DNA from: Candidatus Colwellia aromaticivorans | GTDB taxonomy: Bacteria > Pseudomonadota > Gammaproteobacteria > Enterobacterales > Alteromonadaceae | DNA length: 64,000 nucleotides | Direction of reading: 5' to 3' | Assembly: GCF_003333305.1 (NCBI RefSeq) | Contig: NZ_QOLD01000073.1 | Coordinates: forward strand, 84,746 to 148,745 | Shown: piece by piece, positions 1-8,965 of the stretch | Layout: each line of letters begins with the position of its first letter | Position numbering within the stretch: the stretch's first letter is position 1 | The notes under the pieces: generated by a model | What the model saw: the letters and a program-made list of their open reading frames with translations, nothing else | Databases searched by the model: none | What the model was told of the DNA's origin: nothing | Translations under genes and position numbers: made by a program

Positions 1-2
1 AA

Positions 3-1661
3 GTTAAGCAGCAACCTTGTCAATTTATTTGGCAAGAGAGCGCATTAGCGCAAGAAAACAAACAAGTACTCTCAACCGAGCAAGCAATTATTGTTGCGGC
101 CATTAATCAATCGATTGAACAGTTTGCTTGTCACTTAATTGATGGAATTACCGGCTCAGGAAAAACCGAAGTTTACTTACAGGCAATGGAAAATGTACTC
201 GCTAATAATCAGCAAGTGTTGGTCATAGTGCCTGAAATAGGCCTAACGCCACAAACTTTGTTGCGTTTTGAGCAACGATTTAATGTTCCCATTTGTTTAC
301 ATCACTCCAACTTAAATGATACTGAACGTTTAGATACTTGGCTTAATGCTCAACAAAATAGTGTCGCTATTGTCATTGGCACGCGTTCTGCTGTTTTTTC
401 TCCACTACATAAATTAGGTATGATTATTGTTGATGAAGAACACGATAGTTCATTAAAACAACAAGACAGCTTTCGTTATCACGGACGAGACGTTGCTATT
501 TTACGTGCCAGACAATTAAATATCCCTATAGTACTAGGTAGCGCCACCCCTAGTTTTGAATCGCTACAAAATGCCCTTTCTGGGAAATATCAATACCATC
601 AATTACATAAACGTGCGGGGCAAAGTAATAAAGCAAAAATATCACTGATTGATGTAGCCAAACAACAAATGGAATTTGGTCTTTCGGGTAGTTTAAAACA
701 TGAAATTAAACAAACATTAGCACGCGGTGAACAAGTACTAGTGTTTTTAAATCGTCGTGGATATGCGCCAGCCATCAATTGCCAGGAATGTCATTGGCTT
801 TGCGATTGTCAACGCTGCGACAAACCTTATACTTTTCATCAAAAACAGCAATTATTAATATGCCATCACTGTGGTAGCCAAAAACGCGTACCAAGACAAT
901 GTCCTAGCTGTGGTAGCGTTCGTATTGCACCTGTTGGGCAAGGAACCGAACAACTAGAGCAACGTATCAGCGAAATATTCCCTGATGTTAGCGTAGTACG
1001 GATTGATAGAGACAGTACCCGCAAAAAAGGTGAGTTAACGAAGTTATTACAAGAAATCACCGAGAAAAAACATCAACTATTGATTGGTACACAAATGCTT
1101 GCCAAAGGTCATCATTTTCCTGATGTAACGTTAGTCGCTGTACTTGATGGCGATGGCGCGCTATTTAGTTTTGATTTTCGTGCAAGCGAAAACATGGCTC
1201 AATTACTTATCCAAGTAGCAGGTCGTGCTGGTCGTGCGAGTAAGCCCGGCAAAGTACTTGTGCAAACCAGTTATCCTGAACATCCTTTATTACAAGACCT
1301 AGTGCATAACGGCTATCAACATTTTGCCAAACAAGCATTAATTGAACGTAAGCAAGCACGATTACCCCCGTTTAGTTTTCAAGCATTGATCCGCGCCGAA
1401 GCAAACTACCCTAGTTACCCTGAAAAATTTTTACGGACACTAACTGAACAAACATTAATAAACTGTGAATTTGCCGGGCCTGTACCTGCCGCGATGGAAA
1501 AAAAAGCGGGGAAATTCCGTTACCATTTGATTCTGCAATCAAAATCTAGAAAAGAATTACATATCGCTATTTTACAGTTATTGAATGTAATACCAAATAA
1601 CGAATTTCATCATAAAGTACGGTGGAGTTTAGATATTGATCCTATTGATTTAAACTGGTGA
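3..1661 (+). CDS. priA: Primosomal replication restart helicase PriA, 5'-truncated by the window edge
   Basis: PriA is the 3'-5' superfamily 2 helicase that reloads the replisome at collapsed forks. The reading frame is already open at base 3, so the N-terminal DNA-binding part lies outside the window. Visible are the Walker A motif GSGKT encoded near 150-168, the DEEH box, and the cysteine-rich zinc-binding insert (CQEC, CDCQRC, CHHC, CPSC) encoded near 780-920. These are followed by the C-terminal helicase lobe with the QVAGRAGR motif. An internal ATG at 186 is not the start, because the Walker A motif lies upstream of it. ftsN follows after 42 bases on the same strand. Confidence 0.96.
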   Translation, partial: VKQQPCQFIWQESALAQENKQVLSTEQAIIVAAINQSIEQFACHLIDGITGSGKTEVYLQAMENVLANNQQVLVIVPEIGLTPQTLLRFEQRFNVPICLHHSNLNDTERLDTWLNAQQNSVAIVIGTRSAVFSPLHKLGMIIVDEEHDSSLKQQDSFRYHGRDVAILRARQLNIPIVLGSATPSFESLQNALSGKYQYHQLHKRAGQSNKAKISLIDVAKQQMEFGLSGSLKHEIKQTLARGEQVLVFLNRRGYAPAINCQECHWLCDCQRCDKPYTFHQKQQLLICHHCGSQKRVPRQCPSCGSVRIAPVGQGTEQLEQRISEIFPDVSVVRIDRDSTRKKGELTKLLQEITEKKHQLLIGTQMLAKGHHFPDVTLVAVLDGDGALFSFDFRASENMAQLLIQVAGRAGRASKPGKVLVQTSYPEHPLLQDLVHNGYQHFAKQALIERKQARLPPFSFQALIRAEANYPSYPEKFLRTLTEQTLINCEFAGPVPAAMEKKAGKFRYHLILQSKSRKELHIAILQLLNVIPNNEFHHKVRWSLDIDPIDLNW

Positions 1662-1703
1662 ACCGTTAGAATAGCAACACTTTTCCGCATTCTTCTGTTA
1701 TTC

Positions 1704-2264
1704 ATGTCAAATCAAGATTATATTGCTCGCACACCTGCAAAAAAGAAAAAAAACAACCCTTACAAAAAGAACACTCCCCCACCTACCCATAAATCAACAG
1801 TTAAAGCCAAACTTGTCGGCTTTATAGTAATCATATTAATTGCCGCCTTTGCCTACAGTTTATGGTTTTTAAAAACAAGTCCAAAAACTAAAGCGCCGAT
1901 TCAAAATATAACGACAGCGCCTGCAACAAAAGAAGCGAATTTACCTAAGCCACCGAAAGAAAAATGGACCTACGTTGAAAACTTAAAAACCAAAGAAATT
2001 GAAGTAGGTCAATACGAAGTAACACAAAAAGGTCCTTATAGATTACAGTGCGGCTCATTCAAAACAACAGGACGCGCTGAAACATTAAAAGCGACTATTG
2101 CTTTTGTAGGCCTTGAAGCCTTTATAAAAAAATCTATTGGTAGTAACGGTACATGGTATAAAGTGATATTAGGTCCCTACTCTCGCAAACGATTAGCAGA
2201 ACAAGATAAGCATAAATTACGAAACAATCGTGTCAATCGCTGCCAAGTTCTATTATGGAAATAA
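1704..2264 (+). CDS. ftsN: Cell division protein FtsN (SPOR domain)
   Basis: This 186-aa bitopic inner-membrane protein fits FtsN, which activates septal peptidoglycan synthesis. The sequence shows a lysine-rich cytoplasmic N-terminus, one membrane segment at about residues 37-56, a proline/lysine/threonine-rich periplasmic linker, and a C-terminal SPOR domain (about 108-186) that would bind denuded septal glycan. The order priA, ftsN, hslV, hslU is the usual gammaproteobacterial neighbourhood. The linker is shorter than in E. coli FtsN (319 aa). Any other SPOR protein would be the alternative, but the position favours FtsN. Confidence 0.88.
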   Translation: MSNQDYIARTPAKKKKNNPYKKNTPPPTHKSTVKAKLVGFIVIILIAAFAYSLWFLKTSPKTKAPIQNITTAPATKEANLPKPPKEKWTYVENLKTKEIEVGQYEVTQKGPYRLQCGSFKTTGRAETLKATIAFVGLEAFIKKSIGSNGTWYKVILGPYSRKRLAEQDKHKLRNNRVNRCQVLLWK

Positions 2265-2276
2265 TTTAACTCCCTC

Positions 2277-2304
2277 CTTGAAAAGTCAGCAATGATCCCA
2301 ATTT
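2277..2304 (+). promoter_or_regulatory. Sigma-32-type heat-shock promoter for hslVU
   Basis: CTTGAAA at 2277-2283 matches the sigma-32 -35 element exactly. After a 13-base spacer, CCCAATTT at 2297-2304 resembles the -10 element CCCCATNT. It lies 41 bases before the hslV ATG. hslVU is a classic heat-shock operon, so the placement fits. The assignment rests on motif and context only. Confidence 0.7.
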
Positions 2305-2344
2305 CAATTACATTAAAAATATAATTTTTCGGATTGGAAGTAAT

Positions 2345-2863
2345 ATGACGACTATCGTTTCAGTTAGACGCAATGGCAAAGTAGCCATTGGTGGTGATGG
2401 ACAAGTATCACTTGGTAATACCGTAATGAAAGGTAATGCTAAAAAAGTACGCCGTTTATACAATAACAAGGTGCTTGCTGGTTTTGCCGGTGGTACTGCC
2501 GATGCTTTTACTTTATTCGAACGCTTTGAAAGTAAGCTTGAACAACATCAAGGCCATTTAACCAAAGCCGCTGTTGAATTAGCCAAAGATTGGCGCAGTG
2601 ATCGCGCCTTGAGAAAACTTGAAGCATTACTTGCTGTGGCCGATGAAACTGCCTCATTAATCATTACCGGTAATGGTGATGTTGTTCAACCTGAGAACGA
2701 TTTAATTGCCATTGGTAGCGGTGGAAACTTTGCTCAATCTGCAGCAACCGCCTTATTAGAAAATACCGAGTTAAGTGCTAAAGAAATTGTGGAAAAATCA
2801 CTAACTATTGCCGGTAATATCTGTGTATTTACCAACCAAGAACAAACCATAGACGAATTATAG
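2345..2863 (+). CDS. hslV: ATP-dependent protease proteolytic subunit HslV (ClpQ)
   Basis: HslV is the threonine peptidase that forms a double hexamer capped by the HslU ATPase in the cytoplasm. The protein has 172 aa, close to E. coli HslV (176 aa). It begins MTTIVSVRR, so removal of Met exposes the catalytic Thr2. The family's GGDGQ and FAGGTADAF segments follow. hslU starts 78 bases downstream on the same strand, and a sigma-32-like promoter lies just upstream. Confidence 0.98.
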   Translation: MTTIVSVRRNGKVAIGGDGQVSLGNTVMKGNAKKVRRLYNNKVLAGFAGGTADAFTLFERFESKLEQHQGHLTKAAVELAKDWRSDRALRKLEALLAVADETASLIITGNGDVVQPENDLIAIGSGGNFAQSAATALLENTELSAKEIVEKSLTIAGNICVFTNQEQTIDEL

Positions 2864-2941
2864 TTCTCGCTATAGTTACGGATTTGGGATTACGAAAGTT
2901 ATTGCCTTGGTGCTAAACCAAGACGAAATGAGGATTAAAAC

Positions 2942-4273
2942 ATGTCAGATATGACACCACGTGAAATTGTTCATGAATTAGACAGCCATATTATTGGTCA
3001 AAGTAATGCAAAACGCGCTGTTGCTATCGCTTTAAGAAACCGCTGGCGCCGTATGCAGTTAAATGAAGCCTTACGCAACGAAGTAACCCCAAAAAATATT
3101 TTGATGATCGGCCCAACGGGTGTTGGTAAAACTGAAATTGCTCGCCGTTTAGCTAAATTAGCGCGTGCGCCTTTTATCAAAGTTGAAGCAACAAAATTTA
3201 CTGAAGTGGGTTATGTAGGTAAAGAAGTTGAGACCATTATTCGAGATCTTGCCGATATGGCAATTAAGATGGTTAAAGAAGATGAAATGAGTCGCGTGCA
3301 ACATCTAGCCGAAGAAGCCGCAGAAGAGCGTATTTTAGATATTTTACTACCCCCTGCTCGTGATGGTTTTGGTAATGATGAACAAAGTGAAGAGACTAAT
3401 ACTCGTCAAATCTTTCGTAAAAAATTACGCGAAGGAAAGTTAGACGATAAAGAAGTCGAACTGGATTTAGCCGCACCACAAGTCGGTGTTGAAATTATGG
3501 CTCCTCCTGGTATGGAAGACATGACTTCACAATTACAAAGCATGTTCCAAAACATGTCGAGTGAAAAAACAAATAAACGTAAACTGAAAATTAAAGACGC
3601 ATTGAAGGCGCTACAAGAAGAAGAAGCATCTAAAATAGTGAATAACGATGACATTAAACAAAAAGCCATTTACGCAGTAGAGCAAAATGGTATTGTGTTT
3701 ATTGATGAAATTGACAAAATTTGTCGACGCGCTGACAGTAATAGCGGTGGCGATGTTTCACGTGAAGGTGTACAACGTGATTTACTCCCGTTAGTAGAGG
3801 GTTCAACGGTTAGCACTAAGCATGGCATGATCAAAACCGATCATATTTTGTTCATCGCTTCAGGTGCATTCCAAATGGCTAAGCCATCAGATTTAATTCC
3901 TGAGTTACAAGGTCGCTTACCTATTCGTGTTGAATTAAAAGCGCTAACGTCGGATGATTTTGTTAGAATTTTAACCGAACCTTTTGCTTCACTCACTGAA
4001 CAATATATTGCACTATTAGCGACTGAAGGCGTGAAAATTGCTTTTAGCGACGATGGCGTTCAAGCAATCGCTAATGCGGCTTGGCAAGTCAACGAAAGCA
4101 CTGAAAACATTGGCGCACGTAGATTACACACCATGATGGAACGATTGACTGAAGAGTTATCTTTTCATGCCGATCAACGCTCAGGTGAAACGATACTTAT
4201 CGACAAAACTTATGTCGATGACATCTTGAGTGAAGTGGTTAAAGACGAAGATTTGAGTCGCTTTATACTGTGA
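2942..4273 (+). CDS. hslU: ATP-dependent protease ATPase subunit HslU (ClpY)
   Basis: HslU is the AAA+ unfoldase partner of HslV. The 443-aa product is of normal length. It has Walker A GPTGVGKT at residues 57-64 and Walker B VFIDEID at 252-258. A variable I-domain lies between them, and a sensor-2 region near [10 protein letters not shown] follows. The C-terminus ends SRFIL, the type of tail that inserts into HslV pockets. ATG 2942 is preceded by GAGGATT. The operon runs hslV-hslU and probably into the DUF971 gene 25 bases later. Confidence 0.98.
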   Translation: MSDMTPREIVHELDSHIIGQSNAKRAVAIALRNRWRRMQLNEALRNEVTPKNILMIGPTGVGKTEIARRLAKLARAPFIKVEATKFTEVGYVGKEVETIIRDLADMAIKMVKEDEMSRVQHLAEEAAEERILDILLPPARDGFGNDEQSEETNTRQIFRKKLREGKLDDKEVELDLAAPQVGVEIMAPPGMEDMTSQLQSMFQNMSSEKTNKRKLKIKDALKALQEEEASKIVNNDDIKQKAIYAVEQNGIVFIDEIDKICRRADSNSGGDVSREGVQRDLLPLVEGSTVSTKHGMIKTDHILFIASGAFQMAKPSDLIPELQGRLPIRVELKALTSDDFVRILTEPFASLTEQYIALLATEGVKIAFSDDGVQAIANAAWQVNESTENIGARRLHTMMERLTEELSFHADQRSGETILIDKTYVDDILSEVVKDEDLSRFIL

Positions 4274-4298
4274 TCTATTTGAGTTAAAAATAAACACT

Positions 4299-4652
4299 AT
4301 GAATATTACAGGTTTTACTATTAATAATGCGGAACATAACCTTACTCTCAAGTTTGTTAATAGTAAGGTTGCTCAATTAAGCTTTGAGTATTTACGCGTA
4401 TTTTCACCAACAACAGGTAATAAACAACCAGCACTGGTTAGCCATAAAAAATCAATAATGTTAACGACATTAGAAAATGTTGGCAAACACGGTTATCGAC
4501 TTACTTTTGATGATCAACACAGTGCTATTTATTCTTCAGATTATCTCGAACAACTCATAAAAGAACATGATCAACGCTGGCAGCATTACTTAAGTGAACT
4601 TAAAGCTTCAGGTCACTCACGTGAAGCGATGATCAATATTACACAATTATAA
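4299..4652 (+). CDS. DUF971 protein (gamma-butyrobetaine hydroxylase N-terminal-like domain)
   Basis: A 117-aa protein consisting of one DUF971/GBBH-like N-terminal domain. The opening strand pattern and the LSFEYLRVFSP segment match the family, which also occurs as the N-terminal domain of gamma-butyrobetaine hydroxylase. No cysteine metal ligands are visible. It follows hslU by 25 bases on the same strand, an arrangement common in related genera. Biochemical function is unknown to me. A role linked to proteostasis or Fe-S metabolism would be a guess from neighbourhood. Confidence 0.75.
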   Translation: MNITGFTINNAEHNLTLKFVNSKVAQLSFEYLRVFSPTTGNKQPALVSHKKSIMLTTLENVGKHGYRLTFDDQHSAIYSSDYLEQLIKEHDQRWQHYLSELKASGHSREAMINITQL

Positions 4653-4776
4653 ATTGCGCTACAATCCCCCCGCTTAATATCAATTTTATTTCATTTGCTA
4701 TTAGGCAGCAGCGCGACTGATTTCGTTATATAACACTGGCGCTTGTGGTGCTATGGCTAAATTAAGAGAAGTGTAT

Positions 4777-4814
4777 TTTGAAGTGGAATGGGCATATACC
4801 CATTTCACTTCAAA
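4777..4814. repeat. Palindrome made of two TATACCC element ends in head-to-head contact
   Basis: Arms TTTGAAGTGGAATGGG (4777-4792) and CCCATTTCACTTCAAA (4799-4814) pair with one mismatch across CATATA. Read outward, each arm matches the terminal repeat of the elements found at 45.6 and 60.6 kb (TATACCCATGATACTTCAA). The two ends overlap by the dinucleotide TA. It lies between the DUF971 gene and the next gene and could also act as a hairpin in RNA. Confidence 0.6.
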
Positions 4815-4839
4815 GTGTTAAGCTTTACTTGGAAAATTA

Positions 4840-5757
4840 ATGATAAAAAGATCATTTTACGCGATAGCGCTCATTAGTACATTACTCGTGTTAGCACTTA
4901 CCCTGATCGCAATTAATCAGCTTTATAGCAGAAAACTAGTTACTTTAGATAGTAAGCTTAAAGAGATTTCTGGTATTGAGGTCGACAAGGCCGGTAAATT
5001 TTGGGGCATTAATGATGGGGGTAATTTAGCACAAATACATCGAATACAAAGCGATGGAAAAGTGAACAAAACAATCACTATTACCAATGCAAAAAATTTA
5101 GACTGGGAGGATATGACCCAAGATGATTTTGGCCACTTTTTCATTGGTGATTTTGGTAACAATGAGAATAAACGTAAGTGGTTAACCATTTATAAAATTG
5201 AAAATCCTATAGATATTAAGGGCACAGAAACTCAAGCTGAAATAATTAAATTCACCTTTCCTGAACAGCTAAACTTCCCACCCAAAGCCTCAGAAAAAAA
5301 CTTTGATTTAGAAGCCTTTGTTTTTTATAAAAAACACTTATACCTTTTTTCAAAAAATCGTACTGAGCCTTTTGATGGTTATACCAATTTATATAAAATT
5401 GGCGATCATGCCGATAATTATCAAGCCAATTTTGTTAGCAATTTTAATACCTGTACCACTCATGAAAAACTCTGTTGGATAACTTCTGCCGCGTTAAGCC
5501 CAGATAAAACTAAATTAGTGCTATTAGACTCAGAACGATTATGGTTATTTGAAAATTGGCAAGGCGATAATTTTTTCTCAGGTGATACCTATAAAATTGA
5601 TTTAGGTATAGTCACCCAAAAAGAAGCCGTAACTTTTTTTGACGATAATACCATCATTTTTACCGATGAAGAGTTTAATGGCATAGGACGAAACTCCTAT
5701 ATGATTAAACTCGACCAAGTAACTAAAGAGCGGATTGAAATTAGCGAAAATAGCTAG
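4840..5757 (+). CDS. Secreted or membrane-anchored beta-propeller-like protein, function unknown
   Basis: A 305-aa protein with an N-terminal hydrophobic segment (about residues 5-25), either a signal anchor or an uncleaved signal. The remainder has the strand-rich, Gly/Asp-rich look of a beta-propeller: SGIEVDKAGKFWGINDGG, then DFGHFFIGDFGNN. These recall NHL/SdiA-regulated-type propellers. I cannot name a family or substrate. It stands alone, with a palindromic repeat just upstream and rraA 173 bases downstream. Confidence 0.6.
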   Translation: MIKRSFYAIALISTLLVLALTLIAINQLYSRKLVTLDSKLKEISGIEVDKAGKFWGINDGGNLAQIHRIQSDGKVNKTITITNAKNLDWEDMTQDDFGHFFIGDFGNNENKRKWLTIYKIENPIDIKGTETQAEIIKFTFPEQLNFPPKASEKNFDLEAFVFYKKHLYLFSKNRTEPFDGYTNLYKIGDHADNYQANFVSNFNTCTTHEKLCWITSAALSPDKTKLVLLDSERLWLFENWQGDNFFSGDTYKIDLGIVTQKEAVTFFDDNTIIFTDEEFNGIGRNSYMIKLDQVTKERIEISENS

Positions 5758-5930
5758 GGTTTGTTGATCTTTCGAAGTTAAATTTCTAAACATTAGATAG
5801 AAGTCTTTTTTTGTGAAAAGTACTATTCCTGTTAAATAGAATTTTATCATAAAATACAGGTAGCTATTTAAATTTAATATTAACAAGTTATACTGAGGTT
5901 AGTTTTATTATCTAATAAAAGAGCTTTGTC

Positions 5931-6416
5931 ATGGAATATAATACCTCGCAACTGTGTGATACCTATGCAGACTTAATTGATGTCATTGATCCTATTTTCA
6001 GTAATTATGGCGGTCGACATTCTTTTGGTGGCAAAGTTGTCACTATAAAATGCTTTGAGGGTACAGGATTAATAGAGCAAGTAGTCGCCACCGATGGTAT
6101 TGGTAAAGTATTAGTTATTGATGGTGGTGGTTCTACAAGACGCGCATTAATAGACATCAACATTGCCGAAACGGCAGCTAACAATGGCTGGGAAGGTATT
6201 ATTTGTTACGGTAGTGTTCGTGATGTAGACACCATAGAAGAGATAGAACTAGGTATTCAAGGTTTGGTGTCAATTCCCGTTGGCGCTAACGACAATGAAT
6301 TTGGCGAAAGTGATGTAGCAATAAACTTCGGTGGAGTGACGATATTACCTGACGATCATATTTATGCAGACAATACCGGCATTATACTATCTGCTGATCC
6401 ATTAGATATAGAATAG
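5931..6416 (+). CDS. rraA: Regulator of ribonuclease E activity A (RraA)
   Basis: RraA is a trimeric cytoplasmic protein that binds and inhibits RNase E and so stabilises many mRNAs. The 161-aa length equals E. coli RraA. The pattern [26 protein letters not shown] and [10 protein letters not shown] is characteristic of the family, which descends from a demethylmenaquinone methyltransferase-like fold. The start at ATG 5931 fits the family N-terminus. It is monocistronic, followed by a long inverted-repeat element. Confidence 0.95.
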   Translation: MEYNTSQLCDTYADLIDVIDPIFSNYGGRHSFGGKVVTIKCFEGTGLIEQVVATDGIGKVLVIDGGGSTRRALIDINIAETAANNGWEGIICYGSVRDVDTIEEIELGIQGLVSIPVGANDNEFGESDVAINFGGVTILPDDHIYADNTGIILSADPLDIE

Positions 6417-6434
6417 GATATTAAAGACTTTAGC

Positions 6435-6706
6435 CCGCGAATTTGTACTGATTAGGGATATAAAAAAAATTGTAACTATTCACCTATCGTCACTCCAGAG
6501 GTCTTTAAATCTGGAGTCTAGAATTTTAAACACTGAGATTCCAGCTTCAGCTTTGTAGTTCCAGACCAAAGCTAAGTACCGACGTCCTGTAGGCAAAGAC
6601 ACAACTGGAATGACGAGAATACTAGGTATGGTGAATAGATACAAAAAATTAAGTTTTTATTTTTATACCTTCTCCCTAATCAGTGAAAATCTGTGTAAAT
6701 TCGCGG
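6435..6706. repeat. Nested palindromic intergenic element between rraA and the DyP gene
   Basis: CCGCGAATTTGTACTGATT at the left is repeated inverted at the right, as a version with extra bases ending ATTCGCGG at 6706. Inside, TGTAACTATTCACC (about 6471) is mirrored by GGTGAATAGATACA (about 6630). Inside that again, GTCACTCCAG and CTGGAATGACG pair. The roughly 270-bp unit fills most of the 332-base gap and holds no gene I can support. It looks like a non-autonomous mobile repeat or composite REP-like element. Confidence 0.65.
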
Positions 6707-6748
6707 ACAACAGTTTCTTTAGTTACTTTTCATTTTATGATCAAACGA

Positions 6749-7696
6749 CTATATTGATTCAGCATCATCAGTAATCGCTTCAAGTTCCGACAAAAAAGTT
6801 AAGCTAGGGGCAAAGAAAGCCGCCCCAGTTTCAGCTTGGGTATATTTAAGCAGGTGATCAACATTGCCATGTTCATCACCATGAATCATACTTTTTAACA
6901 TCACGGCAAACGGTTTAGGTGAATGGCAATAAGACACAAAAAATAAACCTTGGCACTTCATATCACCATAAGGCATACTTTGCCTTAATATTTCAATAGA
7001 ATTACCCTGCTCATCTTTTAAACTTGTACGCTTGGTATGCGCAGTTAAGGGTTTATCTTCATTTTTATACTCGATATTATCTAATTTGGTACGACCATAA
7101 GTATCTTCTTGCTCTTTATTTTTCAATGAATTCCAAAGCGTTAAATTATGTTGATAGCGTTGTGTATGTAGATAACTACCCCCTGAAAAAATGGTATCAT
7201 CGCAATCTTTCACTAAAGCAACATCTCTGCGGTGCATTCCTTTTGGGTTTTCAGTACCATCAACAAAACCAGTTAAATCTCGACCATCTAAAAAACGAAA
7301 TGCTTGTATTTGCTCAATCAATTCGACACTGTCGGCAAGTAGCTGACAAACTTTAGAACAAACAATATGGTTAACATCCCCACGATCACTACGAATTTCA
7401 ATATAAATATCAACATTACTACTCGGTGCTACTCGATCATCACTATTCATTGACGGAAAAGGTTCTAATAATGCCGGGCGCGCCTGCGGATAAAATTCAT
7501 CCCAATAATTAGCACCAATAGCAACCACTCCCGTTAAATTAGCTTCTGAATACTGATCAGCATAATCTTCAAACAGTGCCGGCAAACGAGACAATGCCGT
7601 TCGAATAAATGCATTTTTATCATCTAAGGCATTAAAAAGTAGGTAACTGCCGTGTAAATTAGGCTCAGCGCAAATACCAAATTGTTCTCTAGCCAT
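6749..7696 (-). CDS. DyP-type haem peroxidase (YfeX-like)
   Basis: Dye-decolourising peroxidases use a b-type haem to oxidise substrates with H2O2. The 315-aa protein has the family GFVDGTEN motif at residues 143-150, with Asp146 as the catalytic acid. His220 in the AHTKR segment is the likely proximal haem ligand. The distal arginine probably lies near RQSMPYG (about residue 239). No signal peptide or Tat motif is visible, so it is probably cytoplasmic, as in class B/P enzymes such as YfeX. It lies 72 bases downstream of another minus-strand gene. Confidence 0.93.
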   Translation of the reverse strand: MAREQFGICAEPNLHGSYLLFNALDDKNAFIRTALSRLPALFEDYADQYSEANLTGVVAIGANYWDEFYPQARPALLEPFPSMNSDDRVAPSSNVDIYIEIRSDRGDVNHIVCSKVCQLLADSVELIEQIQAFRFLDGRDLTGFVDGTENPKGMHRRDVALVKDCDDTIFSGGSYLHTQRYQHNLTLWNSLKNKEQEDTYGRTKLDNIEYKNEDKPLTAHTKRTSLKDEQGNSIEILRQSMPYGDMKCQGLFFVSYCHSPKPFAVMLKSMIHGDEHGNVDHLLKYTQAETGAAFFAPSLTFLSELEAITDDAESI

Positions 7697-7768
7697 TTGA
7701 AATTCCTATCATTACATTAAGTGGATTTAAATATATATTTCTTTATTGTACACAAAAAAGTATTCTGG

Positions 7769-8668
7769 TTACATCACTTGCCATAAATCATATTTATCTT
7801 GGCACATTAACTCGTCTAACGTTTCCTGCTGATCTTTAAAGTGATTTACAAAAGTTAATTTATGACAAGAAAGTCCATTTTTTTTAAACTTGGGGGTTTT
7901 ACTTATTTTACCCCTGTTACCGCTATCATTATTATGCCAAAAAACCTGTTTTTTGTTGTTATTTGCTAACAATAACAACACTTGCTCTTGCATTATAGTT
8001 ACATCTTTTGCAGTTAAATTTTTTGCCGATAGAGATTGGGCATCGACAATCCCCGTTAAACCAGAAACAACATCAAGTGGCAGAGAAATTACGCCTTGTA
8101 TAAAGCCTGAAACTAAACCACTACTTGCTTCTTGCCCTATCGTTTTAGCTTCAATTATCATTACTTCTGCTCGCGTTAAATATTGAGGGATATCTTGCCG
8201 TGAGTGCTTAATCTCGGTTAAATACTGCGTTGAGTGTGCACGCCACAGAGACACTTCTGCCGTGGTAGCGTTAGTTGTCTTTATCACTGCGTCAACACGC
8301 TGTAAAACACTAGGTAAAGAATGTTGCAATAGTTGAATTTGTCTTTCTATTTCTTCTAAATGTATCCACAACTGCGGTAGCTGTTTCGAATATTGTTCAC
8401 TTTGCGCTAAACCTTGCTCCACTATAGGTAGAGTCGTATCAACTTGCCTTAAAATAGCGGGGACTTGTTTATCGACTAAAGTCCTAACTTTGCCAATTTC
8501 AATCCTCACTAACTCGACTTCATTTACTATAGCTGAAATATGAGGAGTGGTTCTATCAACGGCATGAATGAACTCTGGGATTTCTTTCGTAAAACTAAGC
8601 AACGCATAAGCTAAATAACCTATGGCAACGCTAAGCAATACTTGTGAATAAGAGAACTGTGTTTTCAT
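7769..8668 (-). CDS. Membrane-anchored coiled-coil protein with surface-antigen-like C-terminal domain
   Basis: A 299-aa protein with an N-terminal membrane segment (about residues 8-25). A long helical region of regularly spaced Val/Leu/Ile/Glu (about 30-180) follows, then a hydrophobic patch SGFIQGVISLPLDVVSGLTG. The C-terminal domain carries W-H-N-N-D-S-G-N-x-G and one later Cys. That end resembles the RT0821/Lpp0805 surface-protein (17-kDa-antigen-like) domain. The function is unknown. The DyP peroxidase gene follows on the same strand, but a functional link is not shown. Confidence 0.55.
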   Translation of the reverse strand: MKTQFSYSQVLLSVAIGYLAYALLSFTKEIPEFIHAVDRTTPHISAIVNEVELVRIEIGKVRTLVDKQVPAILRQVDTTLPIVEQGLAQSEQYSKQLPQLWIHLEEIERQIQLLQHSLPSVLQRVDAVIKTTNATTAEVSLWRAHSTQYLTEIKHSRQDIPQYLTRAEVMIIEAKTIGQEASSGLVSGFIQGVISLPLDVVSGLTGIVDAQSLSAKNLTAKDVTIMQEQVLLLLANNNKKQVFWHNNDSGNRGKISKTPKFKKNGLSCHKLTFVNHFKDQQETLDELMCQDKYDLWQVM

Positions 8669-8965
8669 AAGTCACTATTAATTTGTCAGTTTGTTGAGCT
8701 AAGTTAATTTCATCAAGTAAACAACGGGCTAGCTCCTCAAGTAGGTCAATAAACCCCAAGCTACTTTCAACTTGCAATGATGATAAGTATATAACCGTCG
8801 TCCGGTTATCGCCAATGAAATAACTTCTGTGAATAGGATAATGAATAAGATGCTGTAATTTTTTTTATGATCACTTTGCTTACAGTAATCTTTCCTCATA
8901 AAAAAGAAATACGCAGTAGTTTTATAGTGAAGAAAATATTAAAGCTTTGCTCCGAAACGCTATAA
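8669..8965. other. Intergenic stretch without a supportable gene
   Basis: 297 bases between two minus-strand genes. A minus-strand open frame of about 78 codons runs from about 8866 into the start of the 7769-8668 gene. It has no good start codon or ribosome binding site and no recognisable product. No terminator or repeat stands out. Confidence 0.5.

Noticed and set aside
8627..8866. Minus-strand open frame of about 78 codons overlapping the start of the surface-antigen-like gene
   Set aside because: It has no plausible start codon with a ribosome binding site, runs into the next gene in another frame, and has no recognisable product.
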